A stretch of 64,000 nt of DNA from Volvox africanus (GCA_030268105.1 BSDZ01000011.1:2517001-2581000); one strand, 5' to 3'. Counted from the first letter of the stretch, positions 11,647 through 25,123 are shown. Notes: a model not told the origin generated them from the sequence alone. Numbers and translations: made by a program.

Positions 11647-13371
11647 CTACGGAGCTCAAGTTCGGATAGAATTAGTTCAAATTATGTAAATCAGTTGCCG
11701 TCATAGGCGAAGGCGCGGTTAAGAGCGCTTTGCCGCCGCTGAGCTCAAGAACTGACCAAGGAGCAATTGCATCGGCGCGAAAGCTAAGGGAAGCCGGAAG
11801 CCCCAAAAGCAAAGCCTCCAGGTATGCTGAAGCACATCCCCAAAGATATTTTGAATAAAGATAACGTTTTGCGCCTGGCAACAAGAGACGTTGCGCAAAG
11901 TTTGTCCACTCATGTGCGCCTCCTCTCCCTGCCTTCAGGCCTCGACTTTTCGACAGACCCAGCCTCCCTTTATCGCACCGGCGTTAGTGCTTGTATTATG
12001 GATGTCATTTCGCTCTCCTCGCGGCCGGACTTCAGGCACCGTCAGGTTGTCTGGCGGCTGGGAGTCTCACGTGCTGCGATCGACCCGCGGGTCACCTTAA
12101 ATGCGTATTGACAGAAGACGGACAACAAGAAGCAGGTATATAGCTGAAGTGAGATATTAGTCAAGTGTCTAAACGGTTTAGATGGCAGCACCCAACATCC
12201 TATTGCATTTGCTTCTGACCAGTGTTGACCGGCCAATGTGTCGTGCATTGCGCACAGCATCTCTAAGCATTCAACGACGCGTGACGTCAGCATGAGCGCG
12301 TACTAGGCACCGTAAGACAATCGCCCAGGATGGGAGCTATATGGTGGTAAGAGTGGAAAGGTGAGAAATCAAGATTTAACATTGACCATAGTGTGCCGGT
12401 TCATTACGGTAAGGGAGGACGAAACCTTTTGGGAAATGGGAGGAACCCGGACCTGTCCGATACGTTTCCGGGATCTTTCGATGATATTATCAGTCAGGCG
12501 TTCTCGCTCGCATAAGCCCCATAGCCATCTCCCTCTCTGCCATCGAAAGCTATTGGCAAACACATTATGACGAACCCTCCACGGCATCCGCGTATCACGC
12601 GATCACGATGAATCCCAATACAAACATGCTGACCCGTGGGTCATTGTACGCGAGATACAATGCCTTGTTCGGCTTCTCTTAATAATACACTGCGCCATCG
12701 ACTGGCTGCGCACCGTACACCTGCATCTGGGTCTGACCCACTACCCGTTGTTCCCGTCGTCCTCTCCTTCTTCATGTCCTCGCACACCTCGGTTGCAGTC
12801 ATTAACAGCGCACACAGTATTGCAGATATCGTCTGCCAAACACATCTGCATCGTGGTGCCCATCGCTCGTCCGATCCGTTGTCATTCCGTTGTCATTAGA
12901 GCTTTCAGCGGAGCCCCAACGTCTCGACTGCAGCGCCCGAATGAATTAATATAATCAGCCTCTCCGTCGTCCTGTCTTCTTAGATCGTCGTGCACCTCGA
13001 ACCCGCCAACATGTCCTCAAGCCCACCCAACACCTTTCCAAATTGCATGGCAATACCTCGCGACTACCTTCCCGTGCTTTGCCCTTGAATGTTGCCAACA
13101 TGCGCAGCATGCCCGCCACCGTTACGTGTCTCAACGCCGCGAGTACAGAACTGCATGCGAGACGGAGTCCTTGACGACATAAACTCGGTCGGACAGGAAC
13201 TTCATGATGAACACAGACATTTTGATTTGGGCAACCTGCGTACAGCAAGCGGGAGAAAGCGAACGTCCATATGCGTGTTATCAATTCGTGTCAATTTGTC
13301 ATCAAACTCCCACAACGCGACTAAAACAGGACGTGTGAACGTTGCACGAGATAAAGAGCATAGGGGGCACC
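11647..13371. other. Upstream region of the coiled-coil gene and 3' flank of the Ser/Arg gene
   Basis: Probably holds the missing first exon(s) of the coiled-coil gene. The best candidate is a minus-strand piece starting ATG at 13220 (begins MSVFIMKFLSDRVYVVKDSV), ending in a stop after about 30 codons unless spliced. No exon could be joined to the 11646 acceptor with confidence. Confidence 0.35.
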
Positions 13372-15379
13372 TTACGGGAAGGCGGGGTACGAGGAGGAAT
13401 TCAAAAGTAATACAACCTCAATTCGCACACGGGGTATCAATCCCTTTCGTACTGCGTAATGGAGCTGGACACAGAGACGAAGAGTAGCTGTCTGCAATGA
13501 CAACGCACAGCATCAAATACATACATATGGGTTATGTATGTATTTGTATAGTACATGTAAGCAAAGGAGGCCAAATCCTGCGGGTCGCTCAGGCATGGGG
13601 ACCCGCTCGCAGTATAACACTCTATATCTCCCCTCCTCCCGCTGCTCGCCCATGTCGCTCCAGCAATGCGGGTACATGCCGGTGTTAAGAAGTTGGCAGC
13701 TTTCACGACGAGCAGCCCCGAAGCCATCCTGTTGTCGTACCTTGAGCGCAATCCGTAAAGACTTCGGCAGCTGCACATTCGACAGCGATAGCCCCTCGCC
13801 GCTCCTTGGAAGCTGCTCCAAGATTGCCTGCCGTACATCGTCCACTATACTTTGGTCCAGACCCGCAGCCGCCGCAAAGTCCGCTTCCGCCCGCGGGCCG
13901 CTGCCGTTACCACCCGTGCGGGTGGCAGGCGCCTGGACTTGGTGGTATCTGTTGCTGTACTGGCTCCAGGGAGGCCGTTCGTACCCGCTGCGACCATTGT
14001 CACACCCTTGGCTCCAACTCCTTCCAAGGCTACAGCTGGGAGTGCGACTGGGGCTGCGCCACCGGCGCTCATTCGCGGGCAAAATTCCGCCGGCCGCTGG
14101 TGCGATGCAACCTCGGAATCGATACCCACCCCCAGCGTCGGGGCTGAAGTCGGAAGCCCAGTGGTTGTGATATCTCGGGCTGCGGCTTTGGTCGCGGCGC
14201 CAATGCGCACTCCCACTGGTGTGAAAGCTGGGGCTGGGACCGTGGGCGGGGCTGCACCGCAAGCTCCGCAAGGCAAAACGAGGGGGCTTACGTCCTTGGC
14301 TGCGGCTGCGGCTGCGGCTGCGGCTGCGGCTGCGGCTGCGGCTGCGGCTATAGTAACGATTCCGGCTGCGAGTGCGAGTATGGCCATAGCTTCGGTTACG
14401 GTGAAGGCTACGGCTGTACCTGCGGCTGCGGCTTGGACTTCGAGACAGGCTTCGACTGCTGCTGCGAATACTGCCTCGGCCAAGGGTACGGCTATGGCTA
14501 CAGTGAGTACTACGGCGATGGCGACGGCTATGGTCCCGGCGACTGCGACTGCGACTACGACTACGACAACGACTGAGACTACGACTGAGACTAAGGGTGG
14601 TGTTGCTGTAATTGTGGTCATAGCTGTGGCTGGGACTTCGGCTCCGTCTGTGGCTGTACGTGCAGCTGTTGGGACTCCGGCTCCGACTACTGCTCCGACT
14701 ACGAGTTTGGCTCGAGTCCCTGCTCGGAGTACGACTTGGGCCACAGGTGGTAGGACTCCGCCAACGTCGTGATGGGTGTGGCCGCGCCCTCTTCGGGGAT
14801 GCCGCTCCCGCCGCTGCCCCCATGCCGTTGCTCGACGGGGGCTTACCTGGTCCCGTGCGCTGCGTCCGGTGCCTGCAGCTGCTCCCGCTGTCACCCCTGC
14901 CGCTACTTACACTGCGGGTGCCACCGCTGCTGCCAGTGGACACCTGCCGCCCACAATCCCGACTTGGACTCGGACTCCTGCTTCGACTAGCACTAGCACT
15001 AGGGTTTCGGCCTCGGCTGCGTTTAGGGCGGGTGCCGCCTGATCGGCTGCTGCTTATCGTGGTGGCACCGCTGGTTCCACCACCGCTGCCGCTGGTGCTT
15101 GAGCTGGTTCCACCACCGCTGCTGGTATCGCCCCTGCTGCTGCTGTAGCTGCTACTCGCGCTTCCTCCCCTGCGCGGCTCGCCACCGCCTCCAGTAACCT
15201 CAATCCCAAGTCGCCCCACAACCCGTCGTCGTGGCGATGAACGCGGAGGCTGCTGCTCCTCCGCTGCTTCCAGCTGCTGAGTCACAGCCGCTATAGTCCG
15301 GCCATGGTGGAGGTCCGTGATGGGACTAGCTGATACCCCTAATGCCCGCTCCACATCCGGAATTCCGCCCGCATCCTGC

Positions 15380-15411
<32 letters not shown>

Positions 15412-18400
15412 CTCCTGCTGTTGCTGCTGCTGTTGCTGCTGCTGTTGCTGTTCCTGCTGCTGCTGCTGCTGCATGTCCCCGATAACTGCCTGAATAACCG
15501 TTACAGCTGCCGGGAACAGCGCTTCCGCCATCGCCACCTCCAAACCCATCTCCGGCTTCCACTCGCCCTCCTCCATCTCCCCGCCGTACTCCTTATCGTG
15601 GCCTAGACGCGAGGCCATGGCGTCGCGGGCGTCGGCCTCAGGGGCCCACTCTCCCTCTTCGCCGACCACTGCTGCGTCTCCGCCCTGATCAGCGGAAGCA
15701 TACATCATCAGACCCAATTCCTGCGCCGCATTCAACGAGTTTGAGGGCTGCAATAGTGGTTCAGTGGCTGTGGGTCGGGTAAGTACTGGCGCCTCGTGGG
15801 TCGCAACCGCTACAGGGGCAGCACTCGGGGTGACACTCGTAGCTTCCGCCACCAAAGCAGGTTTGGAAGCGCCAGCGGCAGTAGTGAGGACAGTCGTTTT
15901 GACTGTAATGGCAGATGCTTCCGGCGCAGTGGCCTTCCTGCTGTCATCCGCGCAGGGCCCAGTGACGTCTCGGGCGCTGACGGAGTCGAATCCGCGAGGT
16001 TCAGGGGCGCTGTTCGCCACCGCCTTGGCTGCGTCCGGGATGGCCCTCGTGACCACCTTCGTTCTATTGGTAATTGGAAAAGAATTGTTACTGTTTTCGC
16101 AAAGCCCCTGCCGCGGCTCAGAACGCCGCCCGCCCTGGCTCGCCTCCAACTTCCCTTCCCGCGCCTGGTTCTGCTTCCTCCCGTCCCCCTTCCCCGGCGG
16201 CTTCTGAGCTGTCTTCTCCGCATCGGCTGGCACCCTACTTCCCTTGTCCGCCTGCTTCACCGCAGCGGTCGCGGGCCCCCCCTCCACTGGGACTTTCTCC
16301 CGCGGCTTGGTAGCAGGGGCCCCATCCCTGGCCTTAGGTGCTACTTGACCGCCTTCCTCCTTTGCCGTATCTCCCGACTTCCTCTTGTCGCGCCGGGTAT
16401 AAGCTTCCACGCGGGCAGAGTCCGGCTTGCCCTTAGATTTGCCCGCAACCTCCTGCGCCTTTTCCCCTAGCGCCTTCGGCCTTTCCTCCTGCGTCTGTTT
16501 CGGTTCTGCGCCCTTTCCAGCCGCCTGCTGCAGCTTGTCCCCACGCTGTTCCCCTTTGTCGCTGGTCAGAGGTTCCGTATTCCGCTGAGAACGCTGCTTG
16601 CGATCCTCTGGCTGTATCGGCGGCGCCGCCTGCTTCCTCGTTGCTGCGCCAGGAGGTCGCGATGACGAGGGGTCAGCACCCTTTATGAGTCTGGTCGGTG
16701 ACGACTGTCGCGCGGGCTGCGGCTGCCATCGGGGATGGGACTCCTTCTTCTCCGCAGCAACCGTTTGTTTCGGTGGCGGCGGCGACGGCGACGGCGACGG
16801 TGACGGCGACAGTGATGACGACGAACGAGACGCCAAGGACTTCCGCCGACCGCTAAGAGCGTCAACGGGAAGGGCATGCAGGGTATCCGGGGCCGGGCTT
16901 TTGGAGCGGCTGCTTCTCTTACGCTGCGGCGGGCGGCATCGGCTAATTTGGCGGCTGCGACTGCGGCTGGCACTTCGCCGGCGTTTTCGACTGCGCCTCT
17001 GGTGGCGGCTGCGACTGCGGCTTCGGCTGCGCCTGTGAGCGTGTCCGCGTGTGCGGTTTACATTGCGGCCGCTACTGCTGCTACGGCTGCTGCTACTGCG
17101 GGTACTGCGACTCAAGCTTTGTGATCCGCTGATGCTAACGCTGCGGCCTAAGCCCGGTGACCAGCGCCGGCCTCTTGCTTGGCCATGACCGTACGTGCCC
17201 ATGACGTGTACGAATGAGAACGGAGACTCGTCGCGCAGTGGGGGCAACGGCAACGGCAAAGGCAAAGGCAAAGGCGGGGCAGATCCCCGAAAGGGTTCTG
17301 GCGGCGGAAACCTGCGCCCTCGTGGCGGCGAAGGTGATGGATTTCGGGCCCATAAGGACGACGGCGGCGGTAGAGGTGGCGGCAGCGGCGGCGGGGATAT
17401 CCTGGCGGCGCCAGATCCAGATCTCGGACTGTCCAGCAGATGTCGAGCCGCAGGGTTGGCCAGAAACCGGCGGCTAAAGCAGTCCCCGGGTTCCTGGTGG
17501 TGAGGTGATGTAGGAGGCGAAGAGAAGAGGAATCGAAGGATACAGATTATGGGCAGGGATAAAAGCAGGGGAAAGGTTACCGCTCCCGTTAAATGCCGTA
17601 ACCGTCCGACGGAACCGACCAACGAAACCGTTGGAATTAACCTCATATGCATTAATCGACCGTCATAGATGCATGGATAAGGCCTAAAAATACGTTTACC
17701 AACCCAACCGAGACCAACCAACCGGTAACTTTCTAACGGTAACCCCAATCTTTAACACAAAGTCGTTGGACCCAAGCGATGCCGGACACCACCTGCAGAA
17801 ACAGATGCGGGCGGCGCAGCAGGAAAGTGGACGGCTTAGAGACGCCGAGCAGCCGCTGAGGAATAGGAAGCTGGTCTCGTATCTGGAACAAGGTCCTTGG
17901 TGCACGGTACAACAGGCGGTACAAGCTCCGTTCGTACGCCGCCACCGTCTCATCGTGCTCCACGTCTTCCCGATCCTCCAATGGGACATCTGACGGGGGC
18001 CACCCTTCCTGGGACCTGCGGCGGCCGCGAGGGCTGCGGCTCCGGAACCGTCCGCGACTGCAACTAGAGGTGGGGCTGGGACTGGGTATTCGCCGTCGTG
18101 GTGGAATGGGCGGCGACACGGGTGATGCATCCCTGCTGCCACGGCGGGATCGAGATGGCAGCGCCTTCGCAGCGTCGGGTAAGGTCTGAGCGCAGCGCCG
18201 GCTCTGGCCCCGACTTCCAGTCCGGCGGGGCACGCCACGGTTTCGGCTCGAGCTCCGGCTCCGGCTGTGCCCCCGAGCCCGCCGCTTCCGATCGAGAGTG
18301 TCGCTTCCACTTTTGGTTCGCTTGCGCATGCGGGTCGCACTTGGGTTTGGAGGGGGGCTGGCACTGGGGCTGGCACTTGGACTTTTCCGTCTGCGGATCT

Positions 18401-21400
18401 GGCGGCGCTTCTTTTCCTTGTCGGAATTCTTGGCATCAGGCACCTCCTCGCATGTGTTTGCTTCGGCAGCTGTTGGGGCTGCCGAAGCTGTCGATCCGAC
18501 TGCAGCTTTTGGCGCCGCTGCAGTTGTGGACACTACGGTGGCTTTTGACGCAAGTGCAGCTTTCTGCGCCACATTGGTTGTTGCCCCAGTTGGCGTAGGT
18601 ATTGCAGCTGCGGCTGACGCTCTGGCCACTGGGTTTCGCAGGCTGTCCGGTTCCGCTGGTTCCGGAGCACGTTTCTCCGTTGGGTTCACAACTCTCCGAC
18701 TGTGACTCTGGCCCCTGTCCCCGCCGCTGATGGGCAACAAAATCCCAACCTCCGCCGCCGCACTTTTTACCACCGGCCTCGAAACCAATGGCTTCGACGA
18801 AATTCCCGCCATCGGGGACGTCGCCGCCGGCCTGTCTTCCAGACTCGCCCCAGCCGTGGCGCTGGCGGAGCGGACATCTTGTGGCCGCAGCAATCCGCCC
18901 TCTTGTTGCTGCTGCGGCGACAACGACGGAAAGGAGAAAGGCGGCTGTGCAGAGGAGCGGGGTGGTGATGGCGGAGGATGTGATAACGGCGGCTGTGGCG
19001 GCTTCAACCTATCCCCGTCGGGGCTCCATTGCAGCCGCCGCAGGGCCCGCCGCTCCGCTTTGCTCATTCCAGGAGAGCCGCCTCCGCCTCCGCCGCCGCT
19101 GCCGCCGGGACTAGCTGCCGTACCGGATACTGAAGCTGGCAAATCAACAATCTTCGTGCCAGCAGTCATTGCGACAGCTTCAATACACCTGGCAACTGTA
19201 TCCTGTTGTCCGGCGGCACTGGCAATAGCGGCGGCCTCCAGACTCACCCTGTCATCGGCTGCCGCCCTCGAGGCGTCCGTCCCCGCGGGAGCGTCCGCCG
19301 CCACCTTCCGTACCTCCGTGTTCAAAGGTGGCTCCAGGGAAGGCCCCGGCCCAAACCCCGCCTCAACTCCCCCGGCAGCACTTCTGGCGCTGGCGGGGAA
19401 GTCGTCGTCGCCTGCCATGGGCTGCAGATCTTCCCAGCCCCAAAACTCTAGCTGCGTCTGGTTCGCGGAATACTGCTCTTGTTCGAGCTGAAATGGGTAA
19501 TCGTCCGGCCCCTGTGGTGCCGTACATGGCGCCTTGCGAGGATCAATATCCTGCTGTCTCAGAACTACCTGCTGCTGGCCTGGCGACTGCGACTGCAGCT
19601 GCGGCTGCTGCGGCTGCGGCTGCTGCCGTGTCTCCTGACCCTGCTGCTTGTCTTCGATCCCGAGCAGATGCATCAGCAAGTTGAGAGGCTTCCAGGACTC
19701 CAGCGGGCGGTCGAAGATGTCGCAGATTGCATCGTAGTGCGGTCTGGCTGCCACCTATTGGACCAGGGATTGGAAGGAGGGAGGGCCCGGGGCTCAAGAG
19801 CCAGTCAATATCTGAAACCACTTCCCAACGAGCAAATGGAAACTCGGGCGATCTCTGTCTTACCTGGCAGGATACATAAGACCAGGGAGGGACAGGGAGG
19901 GAAAGGGAGGGACAGGGAGGGACAGGGAAGCTTGCACACCGTCACTAAGTGCACGAGCGGCGCAATGCCGCCACCGGTCACCGGACTTACTTTCCACGTG
20001 TCGTACGAGTCGGGATCCGTGGGTTCGTACATGAGCAGCCGCATTTCGGAGATGGCTCGCACGTGCGGCAAACAATCACCATGTCGTACAGCGCGCGCGA
20101 CAGCATCGAATATCTTCAAACCCCCCGGGGAGTAGCAATGTGTGTGGGGGGGAGATTGGGGGGGGGGGCTTAGTGTGCATACACAAACCAGTTCAATAGG
20201 TTGCAGAAAGGCAACAATACAACAACACAACAATACTGCAAAAATGTTAATCGTCTGGAAGGCTGTCAGGTAAACTTCCCGGCCTAGACCATCGGCACAC
20301 CGCCACTGCGGTTCATCAATGCGGCTCAACGGTGCGAATAAGTGACTGCAGGCCGCGAGCCAGCCCCCCATGACTTCATCAGGTTTCCGTACAACATTGC
20401 TCGTGAGGGTCCAATTGCAACATGGCCCTTTTAATCTGTCCCGGGTGCTGCGGCTCCGATACCAAACCCATCATTCTGACACTGAAGCATTCTGGTCTGG
20501 ACATGGCCACAGCAACTGACACAACCATGGACTCAACCGTCAACTGCCAACCGCATGATCAACGCACTGACCCACCCCTTCGCCCAGCGCACCTCCCTCG
20601 CTGGCAGCACCCCCACTTGCTGCGCCAGTCGCTCCATCACCGCCTCGTCCATCTCCTCGGGGGACAGGCAAGAGAAAGTTTCCCCCGACAGACAGGCCGC
20701 AGGGTGGCAGCTGCCGTTGTCACCGGGCAGTGGCTCCAAAACCAGTTTCACCGTTCCTGTACGGCACATGGACACATGGGCACATGGGTATGTTGACTTA
20801 TGATGCGGGCAGTTCAACAGAGTTGCATCTTGACAAAAACTGAAGTTTATCAGCTCGCGGAAGGGGCCGAGGCAATTTGAAGGGAGGTGGCAAGTCCAAT
20901 TGCCGTAAATGACGTGTGATGGATGCATGTGTGCAGAGGCCGGGCAAAGATATGGACGCAATCGCTGTCCCCCTCCCGCAGCGAAGGGAAAGGGTGCAGC
21001 TACAGGGTGCGGCTACCTTTGGGTGCCGTTTGACCGCCGAAGCGTGGACGTGACGTGACGGGATGGGGGGGGGGGCAGGTTTCACTGACGATCTTGACTA
21101 GGATCTGCCGCTGGAGTCATGTAAAGAAGTAAAAACTTAATGATGACGATAAAGCGGGTGATTACGATGCTAGAAACACCTCGTCGCGCGAGGTCCTAAA
21201 TCACGCCACACTCGGGGCATTCCCGGCAGCGCTCCTGTTTTGGCAAAATACCCTAAGGGCCTGCATCATCGTACGGCGCCAGAACCTACCCGGGCCCTGT
21301 GGCTTCTCCGTCCGCAAAATTCGGCGAAGTCCGATCGCGCAGCTCCCCGACGTCCCCGGCGGCGGCTCAACGTTGCCGCCGTCGATCTCGCTCACTGCGC

Positions 21401-23652
21401 CAGCTCCTGCGGCGGCGCCGTCGGGGGCCGTATCCCCACGACCCCGCAGACTCCGCTGCTGCGCCAACTCCCTCTGCCCTCCCCCATCCACCAGCAGCCC
21501 CACAACCAATCCCGGCAACAGCTGCACCGGCAGGTGGTGTGACCGCCAGAACTCCTCCACCTCGACGAGCGCCGCCAACTGTCGTTCAGTGACGTACAGC
21601 AACCGAACGAGATCCGCATTCAGCTCGACAAGCTGCGAGACGGGGGGGAGGAGGCCATTACTGAGGACAGCAATGCCGAACGAGTCTCCAGGTTGAGACT
21701 ACTGGGCTTTGCTGTACGACGCCAGAGCAAGTCCATGATGATTTAGGACGCGACATGATGTCACGAGCTAGGGGGCAGCGTTAGCGGCGGCCGCGGAGAC
21801 AAGATTGTACTTCTGTACTTCTGTACTTCTGCATCCCAACGATGAGATGTCGTACCCCAGGCCAAAATCGTGGGTGTACGATCATCACTTCGCCCTCATG
21901 ACAACGCAAGAATAGACGCACAAACACGTCACCTGGTCTTCGAGACTGCACCACGTCGTACTTCCCGCCAGAGAAATACCCGCCGCCGACTCTGCCGCAC
22001 TCCTGGAGTCGGCCGAACCGCAATCCGCCCGCCGCAACCATAACCCGCTTGGCGGCCAGTGCAGGGGTCCGCCGCCGGCAACAGCTTCTGGCGCAGGTAA
22101 CTTGACCGGCAACGGCGGCAGCTCGATAGCGCTCCCGAGAGACCACGATGGTTTACCAACAGCGACGCCATACTTGCCGAAGCTGCCGTATTTAGTCGCC
22201 GTACGGGAGGTAGTCGCCTGTGCGGAACCCGACTCGACACAAGTCACTGATAAGGCTCCCATGTGTTCGTCGGCGCCGGCGAAGATAGCCACGGCATCTG
22301 GGTCGTACAGTTGCGCAAGTAGCTCCTCAACAGCAGCTGGGTATGCTGCATCCGGCTTTCCCCCGGCGCGCTCGGGGTCATCGAGCCGGTTGACGTGAAA
22401 GGTTCCACTGTTTCCATCAGTGCGCCGACAGACACAACCGAGTGCCTTGTTGTCGCATACCTCTGCAGCCGTGCGGCGATGACTCGCTCCTGATGCTGCC
22501 CCTGCTGCTGGTGCTCCTGCTCCAGATGATGGTGCTGGTGCCGATACACATGCTACTGGGTTAATAACGTCACCGCTGCGGCAAGTGCTCATCCTCCGAG
22601 CCCCATAGGACCCACCATCCCTACCTCGCTCCGCCCGCTGATCCTTTCCCGTGTCTTTCTCCTTGTCCCTCTCCCTGCGCCGCTCCACCTCCCTGGACCG
22701 GTCTTCCATAGCTTCCGATTTCGCAATCTTGCTGCGGCTCTCGGACCCACGAACCTCAATCTCGCCGGCCTTCAGCTTAGCGCTCTTTCCCCAGGCCCTG
22801 CTGCCCATCTTATCTTTCTCCTTGTCATTGGATTTGTTCTTGGATCGGTGTGGCGTCATGCCGCGAGCAGAGCTGACCCGCGGGTCATGCTGATTGTCCC
22901 CTGCAAGCGGCGGCCCCGTATCAACGGCGCGCCTCATGCATGCGGCCCCGGCCTGGGGTTCAGATGGGCCCCTCGCTTCAGACACTGGGTTTGGCGGCGG
23001 TGTGCTGGAGGCCGCGCCGATCACGCGTTGAGTAGTCGTGGGCAATCCTACGCTAGCAAAGGTTTGGAAACCGCTTCCCGCCACTGCAGGTAGCGCAGGC
23101 GCCGCACCCGGACTCGGTCTAAGCGACCCTGGAGTCTGCAGCCGTGCCGTACCATCGTCCCCCTGCACAGGATAGCGAGTCTGCCGTTACTGTTAATGCG
23201 ATCGAAACGGGAAGGCAGCGTAATCATAATCCGGTCCAGTTCGGTGCTGGACTCACCGCCGGCCGTGGCTTCGGCAATGGCGGCGAGGTTGCCATCGGCG
23301 GCGGCGGACTCGTGCTAAGTCGTGGGGATGCGGATTTCGAAGAGGGGGATTGCGGTGCCTCAGAGGCAGCTGGGGGCAACATTGAAGCTTCCGCGACTCC
23401 ATGCGGCTTTGGTTTTGGCGGTGGTGGTGAGGACTCCGGGGAGGCGGCTGCGGCTGCGGCCGCGGCGCGCTTCCACCTCAGCCTGGGGTCGTTAGGCAAG
23501 CCCTGTCCCTCGGGCGCAGTCGCCGCCGCAGCCACCGTTATGTTTTGGATGGCGACACGGGCACACGTGGGCATAACGCCATATTTGGTTGCGGTGACGG
23601 AGGCTCCTAGAGCACGGCGAGAAGTGACCGTGGCCTGCGCCGCTTCGTTCAT
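13372..23652 (-). CDS. Giant Ser/Arg-rich, polyQ-containing protein
   Basis: Eight exons join with matching phase: 23652-23257 (ATG at 23652), 23162-21933, 21632-21290, 20756-20593, 20113-19991, 19754-17793, 17493-13741, 13491-13372; total 8,091 nt, about 2,696 residues. The N-terminal third is Ala/Pro-rich with a Lys/Arg/Glu/Asp stretch; a compact middle part (exons 21632 to 19754) contains helical, well-ordered sequence such as LLYVTERQLAALVEVEEFW and PHYDAICDIFDRPLESW. The rest is Ser/Arg dipeptides, a polyQ block (about 15376-15473), Ser/Gly and Pro runs, and an RS-repeat of more than ten units near 14300. RS content points to a nuclear speckle or splicing-linked role, but no RRM or PWI domain is visible. 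TATKYG occurs in both of the first two exons. No family recognised; the last exon is the least certain. Confidence 0.7.
14292..14349. repeat. (GGCTGC)n coding hexanucleotide repeat
   Basis: Sense strand reads alternating Arg-Ser codons (cgc agc), extending the RS domain of the Ser/Arg protein. The apparent polyalanine frame on the plus strand is its shadow. Confidence 0.85.
15376..15473. repeat. CAG/CAA trinucleotide repeat (polyQ)
   Basis: Sense strand encodes about 30 glutamines interrupted by two glutamates in the Ser/Arg protein. Mixed CAG and CAA codons suggest the tract is held at the protein level. Confidence 0.9.
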
Positions 23653-24158
23653 CACGGTTATCCACGTCGAGGTAGACCAACTTGAAACCACCAGTCAGCC
23701 AGCTGAAAAACACGTTCACATGCAGGGGCAGCCGTTAGGAAAACCTTTTTTGGAACATCTTACGCAAAGCAACTGTTTTCGCGCCTTTTGTCAAAAGCGT
23801 CAACCAAGCCGCGGGCGATACTTTGATGGTCTTATTTTTTGCGCTGACTACTCAGAAGCTGTGATTCTAGAATGGGAAATCCTCGTGTAATAAACCAAAC
23901 TGAAGCCACCAGCCATCCAGTTGTCAAACGGGCAGAGCAAGCCAACGGCGCCCGTGGGTCGCTGCTGCGTGCTGACAAAACCGATTCGGATTAAGCACCA
24001 TAAGGATAAATAGTGTAGTAAACTCACAAACTCTAGTTGGTCTTTGCACAACTTGCTTCTAGCTACAGCAAGTGTCGGCTTGGCTGGCTGGACAAAAACA
24101 AACAGCAGCATGCATGATAGACATGCAGTACCATCACGCCCCCCAAACCTTGAAATCC

Positions 24159-24159
<1 letters not shown>

Positions 24160-24198
<39 letters not shown>
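24160..24198. repeat. (TA)n microsatellite
   Basis: About 19 uninterrupted TA units. Confidence 0.95.
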
Positions 24199-24200
<2 letters not shown>

Positions 24201-24836
24201 TCTTAATGCTTCTAGTGTGTATGTGTAATCTACTGTTTGACAAGGAGTGGAGTACGAATAGCCTTCAGTAAGGCCAGGAGACGTGCAAGGCATACAAGTC
24301 GAATGAACATTATCCCGCTGCATAATACATAAGTCCTTTTGGGGTTGGGCCCCGGCGCGAAGCGCCTCAGGGGGCCCTGCCCTGTAGGATTGCCCATGTC
24401 CGTGTGTGTGTGTGTGTCCGTAACGACCAAACATGCTTTAAATACACCTGTAACCCCCTCAGTGTCTACACGGTATCTAAGCTACCCTACCGTACAGATA
24501 TTGGGGGCCCCGCCTTCCTTCAGCTTCAAGGAAGCCGATATTAACTCTTGCCGTACTTGTGCATGGCCCTGTTGGCACAATGCCAGTCACCTAGGCTCTA
24601 AAGTCCTGCTGGCTGGGTTACCTCCTCGGACGTTTCGATTGAGAGACCAGCAGCCTGCTGTGACTCTTACGAAATGCAATCTTACAAAAGACACACTGGC
24701 CGATGAGACCCACTGACGCAGCCAACAACTGGAAGGTCCAATTAGGGAAAAGCCACTAAGCAGTGGACTAACGGAGACCCTTAGTATGTTTTTAAGTGAC
24801 AACCCATTGCTCATCTGGTTATTAAAGGCACATGGC

Positions 24837-25123
24837 TATCGTGTTTGTAAAGCTCCAAGTTCTGACATACGTACATCCCTCAAAAAGGATTGGAGGAAGG
24901 GGCTGCAGCCCCGCGAATCCCACCTCCCAAAACAAAAGCACAGCCAAATTCACATCTCGTATAAATCTATACACACACACATACACACACACACATATAT
25001 ATATACAAGATGTGTTTTTGGCTGTGTTTTTGGAAGGTAGGATTCGCGGGGCTCCAGCCCCTTCCCCCAATCCTTTTCGAGGGATGTAGTTATGTCAGAA
25101 GTTGGAGCTTTACAAACACGATA
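24837..25123. mobile_element. Foldback (MITE-like) element with ~130-bp inverted arms
   Basis: The ends are a perfect 20-bp inverted pair (tatcgtgtttgtaaagctcc and its complement). The arms stay alike for about 130 bp, for example aaaaaggattggaggaagggg against ccccttcccccaatccttttc. The centre is CA and TA dinucleotides. Both ends can be read as TA flanking a TCGTG terminus, which would fit a Tc1/mariner (Stowaway-type) target duplication; that is inference. No internal coding sequence. Each terminus carries TGTAA pointing inward from its own end. Confidence 0.75.

Noticed and set aside
13852..14772. Plus-strand 306-codon Ala/Thr/Val-rich frame
   Set aside because: Exact shadow of the Ser/Arg repeats on the minus strand; open only because GGCTGC-type repeats lack stops.
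15385..15606. Plus-strand polyleucine frame
   Set aside because: Antisense of the polyQ tract.
18730..19491. Plus-strand 253-codon frame with Cys/Ala/Pro richness
   Set aside because: Antisense of the Ser/Arg gene exon 19754-17793; no splice or start support.
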